Source of the DNA: JAJCYE01 sp036260105
Lineage (GTDB): Bacteria; Actinomycetota; CADDZG01; JAHWKV01
Length of the DNA stretch: 16,264 bases
Reading direction: 5' to 3'
NCBI GenBank assembly: GCA_036260105.1
Contig: DATAAN010000082.1
Location: forward strand, 1-16,264
In this document: positions 1 through 7,233 of the stretch, one piece after another
How the letters are laid out: each line of letters opens with the position of its first letter
Numbering within the stretch: the first letter of the stretch is position 1
Made by a program: the position numbers and the translations under genes
Notes under the pieces: generated by a model
The model's input: the letters and a program-made list of their open reading frames with translations, nothing else
The model's database searches: none
What the model was told of the DNA's origin: nothing

Positions 1-581
1 ACATGCGGGACAACGGCGTCCGACAGATCGAATCCCGGTTCCAGCAGCTGCATTCCCCACACCAGGCCCTCGACGTCCCGGGCCAGCGGCCCGACGGTGT
101 CCAGGCTGGCCGCGAGCGGCCGCACGCCGGCCACGTCGATGCGCCCCCAGGTCGTCTTCAGTCCCGCTATTCCGCAACAGGCGGCAGGGATCCGGATCGA
201 GCCGCCGGTATCGGTTCCGAGGGCCATGTCGACCTCTCCAGTGGCGACTGCGACCGCCGACCCGCTCGACGACCCGCCCGGCACCAGTAGCGGGTCCAGC
301 GGGTTTACCGGGGTGCCCGACCACGAGTTGACGCCGGTGATGCCGAAGCCGAGCTCGTGCAGGTTCGTCTTGCCGGCGATGCTGAGGCGCCCGGCGGCCT
401 CCTCGGCACGGATCCCGGCCAGGCAGGCCGCGTCGGCGACCGCCGGCAGGCAGGCGTGCGCCACCGCGAGGCTTCCTGCGGTGGTTGGAATGCCCGCCAT
501 GTCGATCAGGTCCTTCACCGCCACCGGCCTACCCGAGCGGGAGGCTTCGAACCGGTAGAGGAAGCGTGCGTCGTCCAGCAT
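1..581 (-). CDS. Amidase-signature family hydrolase, 3' end outside window
   Basis: The visible 193 residues carry the amidase-signature core, so the protein is expected to hydrolyse a carboxamide (or transfer ammonia, as in GatA). The catalytic lysine is K23 in VAVKDLID. The glycine/serine stretch GGSSSGSA spans residues 102-109, and GTDTGGSIR (122-130) contains the probable nucleophile S128, so the Ser-cisSer-Lys triad is intact. The ATG at 579-581 is preceded by GGGAG at 4-5 bp spacing, which supports this start. Only about 22 residues lie before the catalytic lysine, far fewer than in GatA, so I favour a stand-alone amidase over the tRNA amidotransferase subunit; no gatB or gatC is visible. 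The substrate cannot be inferred. The gene is cut by the left window edge and is divergent from the small membrane gene at 667. Confidence 0.9.
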   Translation of the reverse strand, partial: MLDDARFLYRFEASRSGRPVAVKDLIDMAGIPTTAGSLAVAHACLPAVADAACLAGIRAEEAAGRLSIAGKTNLHELGFGITGVNSWSGTPVNPLDPLLVPGGSSSGSAVAVATGEVDMALGTDTGGSIRIPAACCGIAGLKTTWGRIDVAGVRPLAASLDTVGPLARDVEGLVWGMQLLEPGFDLSDAVVPH

Positions 582-628
582 TAGGCTCCCGTGCGGTCGG
601 TAATGGCTCGAATAAACGGTCTGGCGCC

Positions 629-657
629 TTGTTTTGCCTGTTGGCGTCCCTGACAAT
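629..657 (+). promoter_or_regulatory. Weak candidate promoter for the small membrane gene
   Basis: TTGTTT (629-634) and GACAAT (652-657) are separated by 17 bp and lie just upstream of the ATG at 667. They match the sigma-70 type -35/-10 consensus at 3/6 and 4/6 positions. This lies in the divergent gap between the amidase and the small membrane gene. It is a pattern match only. Confidence 0.25.
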
Positions 658-666
658 GGGGTGGCG

Positions 667-909
667 ATGAACATGATGCCCGACTGGCGCGGCGAGATGG
701 ATCAGGCCAAGCAGGAGCTCGGCTCACCTGCGGTACTGCTGGCCTACTGGCTGGGGGCAGCCGTCGTCCTGTTCCTTCTGTCGATTCTCGTCGGCGGGAT
801 GCCCTGGAACTCGGTCAGCATCGCCATCAACGTCGTGGTGATCCTGATCGCTGCGGCTCCCATCGCCATGGGGTTCGGCTGGCTCACGAACCGCCGGAAG
901 AAGTCCTAG
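667..909 (+). CDS. Small two-helix membrane protein, unknown function
   Basis: This 80-residue protein has a short polar N-terminus, two strongly hydrophobic segments (about residues 21-40 and 46-71) and a basic tail (NRRKKS), which predicts a small inner-membrane protein with both ends in the cytoplasm. I do not recognise a family. The ATG at 667 is chosen because GGGGTGG lies just before it; in-frame alternatives are GTG at 661 and ATG at 673. The last 26 bp overlap, tail to tail, the 3' end of glgB on the other strand. The sharp hydrophobic pattern makes a chance reading frame unlikely, but expression is unproven. Confidence 0.6.
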   Translation: MNMMPDWRGEMDQAKQELGSPAVLLAYWLGAAVVLFLLSILVGGMPWNSVSIAINVVVILIAAAPIAMGFGWLTNRRKKS

Positions 910-3127
910 TCCTGCCGGCCCCGTCGGGGGCCAGCCACAGCACCCCTAGCGGCGGAAGGGTCACCTCGGCGGAGTGCGGCAGCCAGTGCCAGCCCTCGTC
1001 GCCGGCCCAGACCCCGCCTCCGTTACCCGTGTTCGACCCGGAAAAGGCGTCGGCGTCCGTGTTCAACACCTCGTTCCACCGGCCGCCCCAGGGCAGTCCC
1101 ACCCGGTAGCCCGGCCGGGGCACCGGGGAGAGGTTGGCGACGCAGGCCAGCACCCTGGTGCGATCCGCCGACCACCGCAGGAAGGCGACGACGTTGTTGT
1201 CGATGTCACCGCCCTGGATCCACTGGAACCCCTCCGGCTCGAAGTCGCGCTCCCACAACGCCGGCTCGGATCCGTAGATTCGGTTCATCTCCTTCACCAG
1301 GCGCTGCAGGCCGGCATGCTCGGGGTACTCGAGCAGATGCCAGTCGACGCTGCGGTCGTGTGACCACTCCTCGGACTGCGCAAGCTCGCCGCCCTGGAAC
1401 AGCAGCTGCTTGCCGGGGTGCGCCCACATCCAGCCGAGGAGCGCCCGCAGGTTGGCGTACTGCTGCCACCGGTCGCCCGGCATCTTGTTGATGAGCGACC
1501 CCTTGCCGTGTACGACCTCGTCGTGCGAGAGCGGCAGGATGAAGTTCTCGGTGAAGGCGTACAGCAGGCTGAAGGTCAGGTTGTTGTGGTGGTACCTGCG
1601 GTGGATAGGGTCCTCGGCGAAGTACTCGAGGGTGTCGTGCATCCATCCCATGTTCCACTTGAACCCGAAGCCCAGGCCGCCGGTGTAGGTCGGGCGGGAG
1701 ACGCCCGGCCAGGCAGTGGACTCCTCCGCCGCCATGATCACGCCCGGGTGTTCGGCGTGGACCAGCTCGTTCAGCTCCTTGAGGAAGGAAACCGCCTCCA
1801 GGTTCTCCCGGCCCCCGAACTCGTTCGGCACCCACTCCCCGGCCTCGCGTGAGTAGTCGAGGTAGAGCATTGAGGCCACTCCGTCCACCCGGATGCCGTC
1901 GACGTGGAACTCCTCGAGCCAGTACAGCGCGTTGGAGAGAAGGAAGTTCCGCACCTCGTTGCGGCCGTAGTTGAAGATCAGCGTCCCCCAGTCCTGGTGG
2001 GCGCCCTTGCGCGGGTCCTCGTGCTCGTAGAGGGCGGTGCCGTCGAAACGAGCCAGCGCCCACTCGTCCCGGGGGAAGTGCCCGGGAACCCAGTCCAGGA
2101 TCACGCCGATGCCCTCGCGGTGGAGGGCGTTGATCAGCGCCCGAAGCTCGTCGGGGGAACCGAAGCGCGACGTCGGGGCGTAGTAGCCGGACACCTGGTA
2201 TCCCCAGGACCCGCTGAACGGGTGCTCGGCGACCGGCAGGAACTCGACGTGGGTAAACCCCATCTCGGTGAGGTAGCCGGGGAGCTGCTCGGCCAGCTCG
2301 GAGTAGGTGAGCGGCCGGCCGCCGTCCTCCGGCTTGCGCTTCCACGAGCCCAGGTGCATCTCGTAGATCGACATCGGCCGGTTGAGCGGGCTCGCTGCGT
2401 CGCGCGCCGCCATCCACTCGGCGTCGGACCACTCGAAGCTGGATTCGGTCACAACGCTGGCCGTGCCGGGAGGCACCTCGGCGGCAAACGCGAAGGGGTC
2501 CGCCTTCAGCACGATGTTGCCCTCTGCGGTCACTATCTCGAACTTGTAGAGGTCTCCGGGCCGCACGCCGGGCAGGAACAGCTCCCAGATGCCGGAGGCA
2601 CCGATCGAGCGCATCGGGTGGACCCGGCCGTCCCACAAATTGAAGTTCCCCACCACGCGCACCGATCTGGCGTTGGGCGCCCAGACGGCAAAGCCGGTTC
2701 CCGGCACGCCCTGGTTGGTCTGGGGATGTGCCCCCATACGCTTCCAGAGGTCGTGGTGGCGCCCCTCTCCGATGAGGAACAGGTCCAGCTCCCCCAGTCC
2801 GGGCCAGAACCGGTAGGGGTCGTCGTAGGTCAGGAGGGTGCCGTCGGCGTACTCCGCCTGAAGTTGGTAGGGAACAGGGTCCTGGTCAGCGGAGGGTTTC
2901 GCTTCGCCGACGAAGAGCCCGGTGTCCCCGATCGGCTCCATCTCCACCGGCTTCGCCGACGGAAGCAACACCCGCATCGCCCGGGCACCGGGCCGGAGGG
3001 CCGTGATCGTCGACCGGCCGTCCTCCTCGTGATGGCCGAGGAGGTGGTGGGGGTCCTTGTGTTCCCCGCGCACCAGCGCCAGCTGCTCGGCGGTGGGCTT
3101 CCTCGCCACCGATTCGCGTACGCCCAT
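884..3127 (-). CDS. glgB: 1,4-alpha-glucan (glycogen) branching enzyme
   Basis: GlgB cuts alpha-1,4 glucan chains and reattaches them as alpha-1,6 branches in glycogen synthesis in the cytoplasm. The 747-residue product has the full family layout: an N-terminal beta domain with the DPHHLLG motif, a CBM48-type module (GTGFAVWAPNARSVRVVGNFN), the GH13 barrel and a C-terminal beta domain. The GH13 catalytic residues are present as D415 (DGIRVDG), E468 (AAEEST) and D536 (LSHDEVVHGK), with the same spacing as E. coli D405/E458/D526. The ATG at 3127 is chosen because AAAGGAGG lies about 5 bp upstream; a longer frame from 3238 would add an atypical 37-residue hydrophobic/basic leader. No other glg gene is in the window, so it appears to be a single gene. 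It is divergent from the lipoprotein gene and overlaps the small membrane gene by 26 bp at its 3' end. Confidence 0.97.
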   Translation of the reverse strand: MGVRESVARKPTAEQLALVRGEHKDPHHLLGHHEEDGRSTITALRPGARAMRVLLPSAKPVEMEPIGDTGLFVGEAKPSADQDPVPYQLQAEYADGTLLTYDDPYRFWPGLGELDLFLIGEGRHHDLWKRMGAHPQTNQGVPGTGFAVWAPNARSVRVVGNFNLWDGRVHPMRSIGASGIWELFLPGVRPGDLYKFEIVTAEGNIVLKADPFAFAAEVPPGTASVVTESSFEWSDAEWMAARDAASPLNRPMSIYEMHLGSWKRKPEDGGRPLTYSELAEQLPGYLTEMGFTHVEFLPVAEHPFSGSWGYQVSGYYAPTSRFGSPDELRALINALHREGIGVILDWVPGHFPRDEWALARFDGTALYEHEDPRKGAHQDWGTLIFNYGRNEVRNFLLSNALYWLEEFHVDGIRVDGVASMLYLDYSREAGEWVPNEFGGRENLEAVSFLKELNELVHAEHPGVIMAAEESTAWPGVSRPTYTGGLGFGFKWNMGWMHDTLEYFAEDPIHRRYHHNNLTFSLLYAFTENFILPLSHDEVVHGKGSLINKMPGDRWQQYANLRALLGWMWAHPGKQLLFQGGELAQSEEWSHDRSVDWHLLEYPEHAGLQRLVKEMNRIYGSEPALWERDFEPEGFQWIQGGDIDNNVVAFLRWSADRTRVLACVANLSPVPRPGYRVGLPWGGRWNEVLNTDADAFSGSNTGNGGGVWAGDEGWHWLPHSAEVTLPPLGVLWLAPDGAGRTRTSSGGS

Positions 3128-3132
3128 CCCCG

Positions 3133-3140
3133 CCTCCTTT
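3133..3140 (-). promoter_or_regulatory. Ribosome binding site of glgB
   Basis: AAAGGAGG on the minus strand sits about 5 bp before the ATG at 3127. It is the strongest Shine-Dalgarno sequence in the window and decides the start in favour of MGVRESVARK over the upstream in-frame GTG at 3238. Confidence 0.8.
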
Positions 3141-3282
3141 CCCGTGTCCGGCCCGAAGGATTCTTGCGCCCGGGAGGGCTGACCCCTCCGCCTGCGCTGC
3201 GTGAGAATCGTGACGACTGCTACGCTCAGCAGCACCACCCAGGCTAGAGGCCGAAATCGGTTCGCTCTACTGGCTATGACTT

Positions 3283-3312
3283 GTTCCTACCCCCGGGCCG
3301 ACCTATAGGAAC
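3283..3312. repeat. Inverted repeat GTTCCTA-N16-TAGGAAC in the glgB/lipoprotein divergent gap
   Basis: Two perfect 7-bp arms (3283-3289 and 3306-3312) flank a 16-bp GC-rich centre. They lie in the 265-bp gap between the divergent glgB and lipoprotein genes. They could form a hairpin or a spaced operator. No dedicated regulator is adjacent, so the role is unknown. Confidence 0.4.
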
Positions 3313-3320
3313 CGTATCGT

Positions 3321-3334
3321 GCATTCGGGAATGC
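3321..3334. repeat. Short inverted repeat GCATTC-GG-GAATGC
   Basis: Perfect 6-bp arms surround a 2-bp centre, 8 bp after the preceding inverted repeat and about 58 bp before the lipoprotein start. The 2-bp centre fits a protein-binding dyad better than an RNA hairpin. This may be chance; the tight clustering with the 3283-3312 repeat is the only reason to list it. Confidence 0.3.
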
Positions 3335-3392
3335 TCTGCAATTCTTTCGGACTTCGGGAACTTCGCCGCCGGATGAGAGGGTCTAAGCCGGC

Positions 3393-4268
3393 ATGAGAGC
3401 TCGAATCTGCACCCTCTTGCTGCTGCTCTCGTTGACCGCTTCCTGCACCGGGGCCGCCGGCGACGACAAGGCGGAGGACTCCCCTCTGGAATATCCCACC
3501 GGCTCCACCGACGTCGTCCTTCGACTGGGTCTCGAGGGCGGCTTCGTCCCCGTGCAGTTCAACCTGACCCGGCTGCCCGATCTCACGCTCTACGGCGATG
3601 GCCGCCTGATCTACCCCGGGCCCCAGATCCTCATCTATCCCGGTCCGGCGCTTCCCAACATCCTCGTCCGGCGCATCACCCCCGAGGGGGTTGCGGCGAT
3701 TGTCCGGGAAGCGGTGGGGGCTGGACTCACCGGCCCCGACCGTAACTTCCAGGCACTTCAGAACTGGATCACTGACCAGCCGGAGACCGTCTTCACCCTT
3801 GCGGTCAACGGGGAAACGCATTCCACGCGGGTATACGGCCTCGGCTCCGGCGTCGAAGCGACGAGGGTTCCGCAGGAGGAGGTTGAGGCGTCCGAGCGCC
3901 TGCTGGCGCTGCGGGACCGGCTGACCAACCTGGAGAGCTGGCTGCCGGAAGGGTCCGTAGGACCGGAGGAGCCCTACGCAGCCGGTGAGTTGCGGGTCTT
4001 CGTGACCGATCCGGCGCCGGCGGAGGAGGGCCTGGAACAGCCCCCGGTCGTGTGGCCGCTGGCCCAGCCTCTGGCCGGCTTCGGGTCACCGGCGATGCCC
4101 GAGGGCTACCGCTGCGGCACCATCTCCGGCGAGGATTTGAACAGAGTGCTGGAGGCAGCCGGCAGGGCGAACCAGCTGACCCCCTGGGAGAGTGCCGGCG
4201 CCCGGTTCTCGCTGTCGTTCCGCCCTCTGTTGCCGGACGAGTCGGGGTGCCCGGAGCCGGCGGCGTAG
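3393..4268 (+). CDS. Putative lipoprotein of unknown function
   Basis: The 291-residue product begins with a short basic start, a hydrophobic core (LLLLLSL) and a lipobox-like LTASC. Cleavage before C18 and lipid attachment outside the cytoplasmic membrane are therefore predicted, although T at -3 is not the usual L. The mature part opens with a low-complexity linker, then DVVLRLGLEGGFVPVQFNLTRLPDLTLYGDG and repeated YPGP motifs, followed by a mixed alpha/beta region ending in SGCPEPAA. I recall similar lipoproteins in actinobacteria but know of no assigned activity and see no catalytic motif. Ribosome binding is weak (GAGAGG about 12 bp before the ATG). It is divergent from glgB and followed by a 297-bp gap, so it is probably transcribed alone. 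Confidence 0.8.
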   Translation: MRARICTLLLLLSLTASCTGAAGDDKAEDSPLEYPTGSTDVVLRLGLEGGFVPVQFNLTRLPDLTLYGDGRLIYPGPQILIYPGPALPNILVRRITPEGVAAIVREAVGAGLTGPDRNFQALQNWITDQPETVFTLAVNGETHSTRVYGLGSGVEATRVPQEEVEASERLLALRDRLTNLESWLPEGSVGPEEPYAAGELRVFVTDPAPAEEGLEQPPVVWPLAQPLAGFGSPAMPEGYRCGTISGEDLNRVLEAAGRANQLTPWESAGARFSLSFRPLLPDESGCPEPAA

Positions 4269-4565
4269 CAGCCGCCTATTCGCACGCCGCGATGCCTTCG
4301 GCCCCTCTGCGATGACGTAATCGAAGCCGTCCGTCTGCCGGAGGAAGGGCTACGCCTCCCTTTGGCGAGGCTCGCGGCGGCTGGTGCCGTGTACTCCCCG
4401 AGGTCGGGGTGGCAGCGTGCGTCTAGCCCGAAAACCCGTTCGGACCGCCGAACGAGGACAGATTGCGACCACAGGGGCGGCTAACCTCAGCTTGCTGGGT
4501 TTCGACTTCGCCCAGTTTCTCGATGGTCTGTTCGGACCTGGGAATCGGCGAAAGGAGCGGCGGGT
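4269..4565. other. Gene-free leader region upstream of the UvrA-like gene, with hairpins
   Basis: I find no plausible gene in these 297 bp. They hold several inverted repeats: GCCTC/GAGGC (4354-4371), CCCCGA-GG-TCGGGG (4396-4409), CGTTCGG-ACCG-CCGAACG (4437-4454, perfect 7-bp stem with a 4-nt loop) and CTGGG/CCCAG (4495-4515). The nonamer GTTCGGACC occurs at 4438 and again at 4530. The first hairpins could end transcription of the lipoprotein gene; the later ones could form a structured 5' leader of the UvrA-like gene. AAGGAG close to 4555 is the ribosome binding site for the TTG start at 4566. Confidence 0.5.
4437..4454. repeat. Perfect stem-loop CGTTCGG-ACCG-CCGAACG
   Basis: Seven perfect base pairs close a four-base loop, 111 bp before the TTG start of the UvrA-like gene. 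There is no following T-run, so it is not a classical intrinsic terminator. The arms are arranged as GTTC-N8-GAAC, the reverse of the actinobacterial LexA box (GAAC-N4-GTTC), so I do not call it an SOS site. Confidence 0.45.
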
Positions 4566-6866
4566 TTGAACGAAGGATTCGGCGGCGGCGGAACCCGGAC
4601 CGGCGACCACATAGTCATTCGAGGCGCCCGGGAGAACAACCTGAAGGGCGTCTCGGTCGACATCCCGAAGCGCAAAATCACCGTGTTCACGGGAGTGTCG
4701 GGCTCCGGCAAGTCCTCGCTCGTCTTCGACACGATCGCGTCCGAGGCGCAGCGCCAGCTCAACGAGACGTTCACCGCCTTCCAGCGGAACTTCTTCCCGA
4801 GCTACAAGCAGCCGGAGGTGGAGGTTATCGAGAACATCTCGACCGCGATAGTCATCGACCAGAAGCGCATCGGCGGGAACTCCCGGTCGACCGTCGGGAC
4901 CATCACCGACATCAATCCGCTGATCCGGGTGATGTTCAGCCGTGCGGGCAAGCCGTTCGTCGGCTACTCCAACGCCTTCTCGTTCAACGACCCGTCCGGC
5001 ATGTGCCCGGAGTGCCAGGGACTCGGCCGGACGATGCAGGTGCGGCTGGACAAGCTGCTGGACCGGTCGAGGTCGCTCAATGACGGCGCCATCCTCCACC
5101 CGGATTTCAAGCGCGACAACTGGCAGTGGCGCATGTATGCCAACAGCGGCTTCTTCGATCCGGACAAGCCGCTGGAGCAGTACAGCGACCGGGAGTGGGA
5201 GATGTTCCTCCACGGAGAGGGCAAGATGCCGCTGACGTTCGCCGGGGGCGAGTTCAACGCCACCTACGAGGGCATCGTCCGCAAGTTCAACCGCCTCTAC
5301 ATCCGCAAGGACCTGAACGAGATGTCGGAGCGCAACCGCCGCGTCTTTCTCTCCTTCGTCGACGCCGCCACCTGCCCGGAGTGCAACGGCACGCGACTCA
5401 ACAAGGCAGCCCGCAGCTGCAAGATCGACGGTTTCGACATCACCGAGCTGCTCGCCATGGAGGCCACCGAGCTGGGGGAGCTCCTCAGGGCGTTCAGCGA
5501 CCCGTTGGCGGTATCCGTCGCCTCCGGCGTGATCGAGCGGGTGGACAACCTGATCGGCATCGGACTCGGATACCTCAGCCTCAGCCGGGAGACGTCGACG
5601 CTTTCAGGCGGCGAGTCGCAGCGGATCAAGATGGTCAGGCACCTCAACAGCAGCCTCACCGACGTCATGTATGTCCTGGACGAGCCGAGCGTCGGGCTCC
5701 ACGCCCGGGACACCCATCACCTCAACCGGCTTCTCCGCAAGCTACGCGACAAAGGGAACACGGTGCTGGTCGTGGAGCACGACCGCGACGTGATCGAGAT
5801 CGCCGACCACATCATCGACCTGGGGCCGCAAGCGGGGCCCCACGGGGGAGAGGTGGTCTACGAGGGAAGCGTCGAGGGGCTCTACGACGTGGATACCCTC
5901 ACCGGCCGGTTCATGAAGCACAAGCTGCCCCTGAAGGATCGGTTCCGCCGGCCGCAGGGCACGCTGCGGGTCGAGAACGCAAAGGCGAACAACCTCAAGG
6001 ACGTGACGGTCGAGTTCCCGGCGGGAGTGTTCACCGTGGTGACCGGAGTGGCCGGCTCGGGCAAGAGCAGCCTGGTGAACGACGAGTTCCTGGCGCGCCA
6101 CCCGGAGGCGGTCGTGATCGACCAGTCGGCGGTCGGGATCTCCCGCCGGTCGAACGCGGCCACCTACACCGGCATCCTGGACGACGTCAGGTCTCTCTTC
6201 GCCAAGGCCAACCGGGTCAGCCCGTCTCTGTTCAGCTTCAACTCCAAGGGGGCGTGCCCCAACTGCCAGGGACTCGGGGTCGTCTACACCGACCTCGCCT
6301 TCATGGAGGGCTACAAGTCACCGTGCGACGTCTGTGATGGGAAGCGGTTCACCGCCGAGGTGCTCACCCACAAGCTGCGGGGAAGGTCAATCAGCGACGT
6401 ATTGAACCTGACCGCCCAGGACGCGCTGGGCTTCTTCCCCGAGCGCAGGATCGCCAAGGTTCTGCAGGCGCTGAACGACGTAGGGCTGGGCTACCTGGCT
6501 CTCGGCCAGCCGCTCAACACGCTGTCCGGTGGGGAGTGCCAGCGCCTGAAGCTCGCAACCGAGCTGCACAAGACCAGCTCGATCTACGTCATGGACGAGC
6601 CGACGACGGGCCTCCACATGTCCGACATCGGGCACCTCCTGGCGATAATCGATCGTCTGGTGGACCAGGGAAATACGGTCATGGTCATCGAGCACGACCT
6701 GGACGTGATCAAAAACGCGGACTGGATCGTGGATCTCGGCCCCGGCGCCGGCAGCGCCCGCGGCCAGGTTGTGTTCGAGGGGACGCCGAAGGACCTGCTG
6801 GACTCTGCTGACTCTGTGACGGCGAAGTTCGTGCGGCGGGACCTGGCCGTGGCCGCCCCGGCGTAA
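4566..6866 (+). CDS. UvrA-like ABC ATPase, short UvrA2/DrrC-type paralogue
   Basis: This is a two-cassette, DNA-binding, UvrA-type ATPase. The first half has Walker A GVSGSGKSS (43-51), signature LSGGESQR (from 346) and Walker B around D372-E373. The second half has Walker A GVAGSGKSS (494-502), signature LSGGECQR (from 653) and Walker B D677-E678. Zinc pairs C147/C150 with C270/C273, and C564/C567 with C587/C590, match UvrA zinc modules. At 766 residues it is about 180 shorter than housekeeping UvrA (about 940-950), consistent with loss of the UvrB-binding and insertion domains. In known relatives this class is linked to tolerance of DNA-damaging or DNA-intercalating compounds rather than core excision repair. 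The TTG start is supported by AAAGGAG about 9 bp upstream. It has no uvrB or uvrC partner here and a structured upstream gap, and it is convergent with the gene at 6880. Confidence 0.9.
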   Translation: MNEGFGGGGTRTGDHIVIRGARENNLKGVSVDIPKRKITVFTGVSGSGKSSLVFDTIASEAQRQLNETFTAFQRNFFPSYKQPEVEVIENISTAIVIDQKRIGGNSRSTVGTITDINPLIRVMFSRAGKPFVGYSNAFSFNDPSGMCPECQGLGRTMQVRLDKLLDRSRSLNDGAILHPDFKRDNWQWRMYANSGFFDPDKPLEQYSDREWEMFLHGEGKMPLTFAGGEFNATYEGIVRKFNRLYIRKDLNEMSERNRRVFLSFVDAATCPECNGTRLNKAARSCKIDGFDITELLAMEATELGELLRAFSDPLAVSVASGVIERVDNLIGIGLGYLSLSRETSTLSGGESQRIKMVRHLNSSLTDVMYVLDEPSVGLHARDTHHLNRLLRKLRDKGNTVLVVEHDRDVIEIADHIIDLGPQAGPHGGEVVYEGSVEGLYDVDTLTGRFMKHKLPLKDRFRRPQGTLRVENAKANNLKDVTVEFPAGVFTVVTGVAGSGKSSLVNDEFLARHPEAVVIDQSAVGISRRSNAATYTGILDDVRSLFAKANRVSPSLFSFNSKGACPNCQGLGVVYTDLAFMEGYKSPCDVCDGKRFTAEVLTHKLRGRSISDVLNLTAQDALGFFPERRIAKVLQALNDVGLGYLALGQPLNTLSGGECQRLKLATELHKTSSIYVMDEPTTGLHMSDIGHLLAIIDRLVDQGNTVMVIEHDLDVIKNADWIVDLGPGAGSARGQVVFEGTPKDLLDSADSVTAKFVRRDLAVAAPA

Positions 6867-6879
6867 CCGTCCGGCCGCT

Positions 6880-7200
6880 CTACAGCCCGGACAGTAGCTC
6901 GGCGCCCTCGAGGACCAGGTCGAGAAGGTCCTCCTCGTCGCCGTTCCAGGTCAGCTCGACGTAGCGATGGCGAAGCCCAAGCTTCACCGTGCCGTTTCCG
7001 AGGAGGATCTCGATCGGGACGCCGAGCTGGTTGACGATCAGCTCGTACAGCTCCGGGTCGGAGACACGCAAAGGCACGTACTGCGCTTCGTCCCACGCCT
7101 GCAGGGCGGAGATCATCTGGTCGGAACCCGTGCCGGGCGCTTTGCCGTACCAGTCGTCGACCGTATCGAAGGGGCCCTCGACGTGGGACTCTTCTGCCAT
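6880..7200 (-). CDS. Small acidic protein of unknown function
   Basis: The product has 106 residues, is acidic and soluble-looking, with no signal peptide or membrane segment. It contains a mixed helix/strand pattern, including VSDPELYELIVNQLGVPIEILLGNG and an acidic C-terminus GDEEDLLDLVLEGAELLSGL. I do not recognise a family and see no catalytic motif. It lies 33 bp downstream of the MBL-rhodanese gene on the same strand, so co-transcription is likely, though this does not prove a sulfur-related role. The only Shine-Dalgarno-like sequence is GGGA directly against the ATG, so the start is uncertain. It ends 13 bp from the stop of the convergent UvrA-like gene. Confidence 0.65.
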   Translation of the reverse strand: MAEESHVEGPFDTVDDWYGKAPGTGSDQMISALQAWDEAQYVPLRVSDPELYELIVNQLGVPIEILLGNGTVKLGLRHRYVELTWNGDEEDLLDLVLEGAELLSGL

Positions 7201-7233
7201 TCCCGTACTCTAGCGCCCGGCCGGCGGGCGGCT

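Noticed and set aside
3128..3238. N-terminal extension of glgB by 37 residues from GTG 3238
   Set aside because: The added leader is hydrophobic/basic and unlike GlgB N-termini, while AAAGGAGG stands at ideal distance from the ATG at 3127.
1904..3247. 447-codon open frame on the plus strand opposite glgB
   Set aside because: It is a GC-driven shadow of glgB with biased, repetitive composition and no recognisable domain; glgB itself has complete catalytic motifs.
4437..4454. SOS box upstream of the UvrA-like gene
   Set aside because: The half-sites are in the opposite order (GTTC-N8-GAAC) and at the wrong spacing for LexA.
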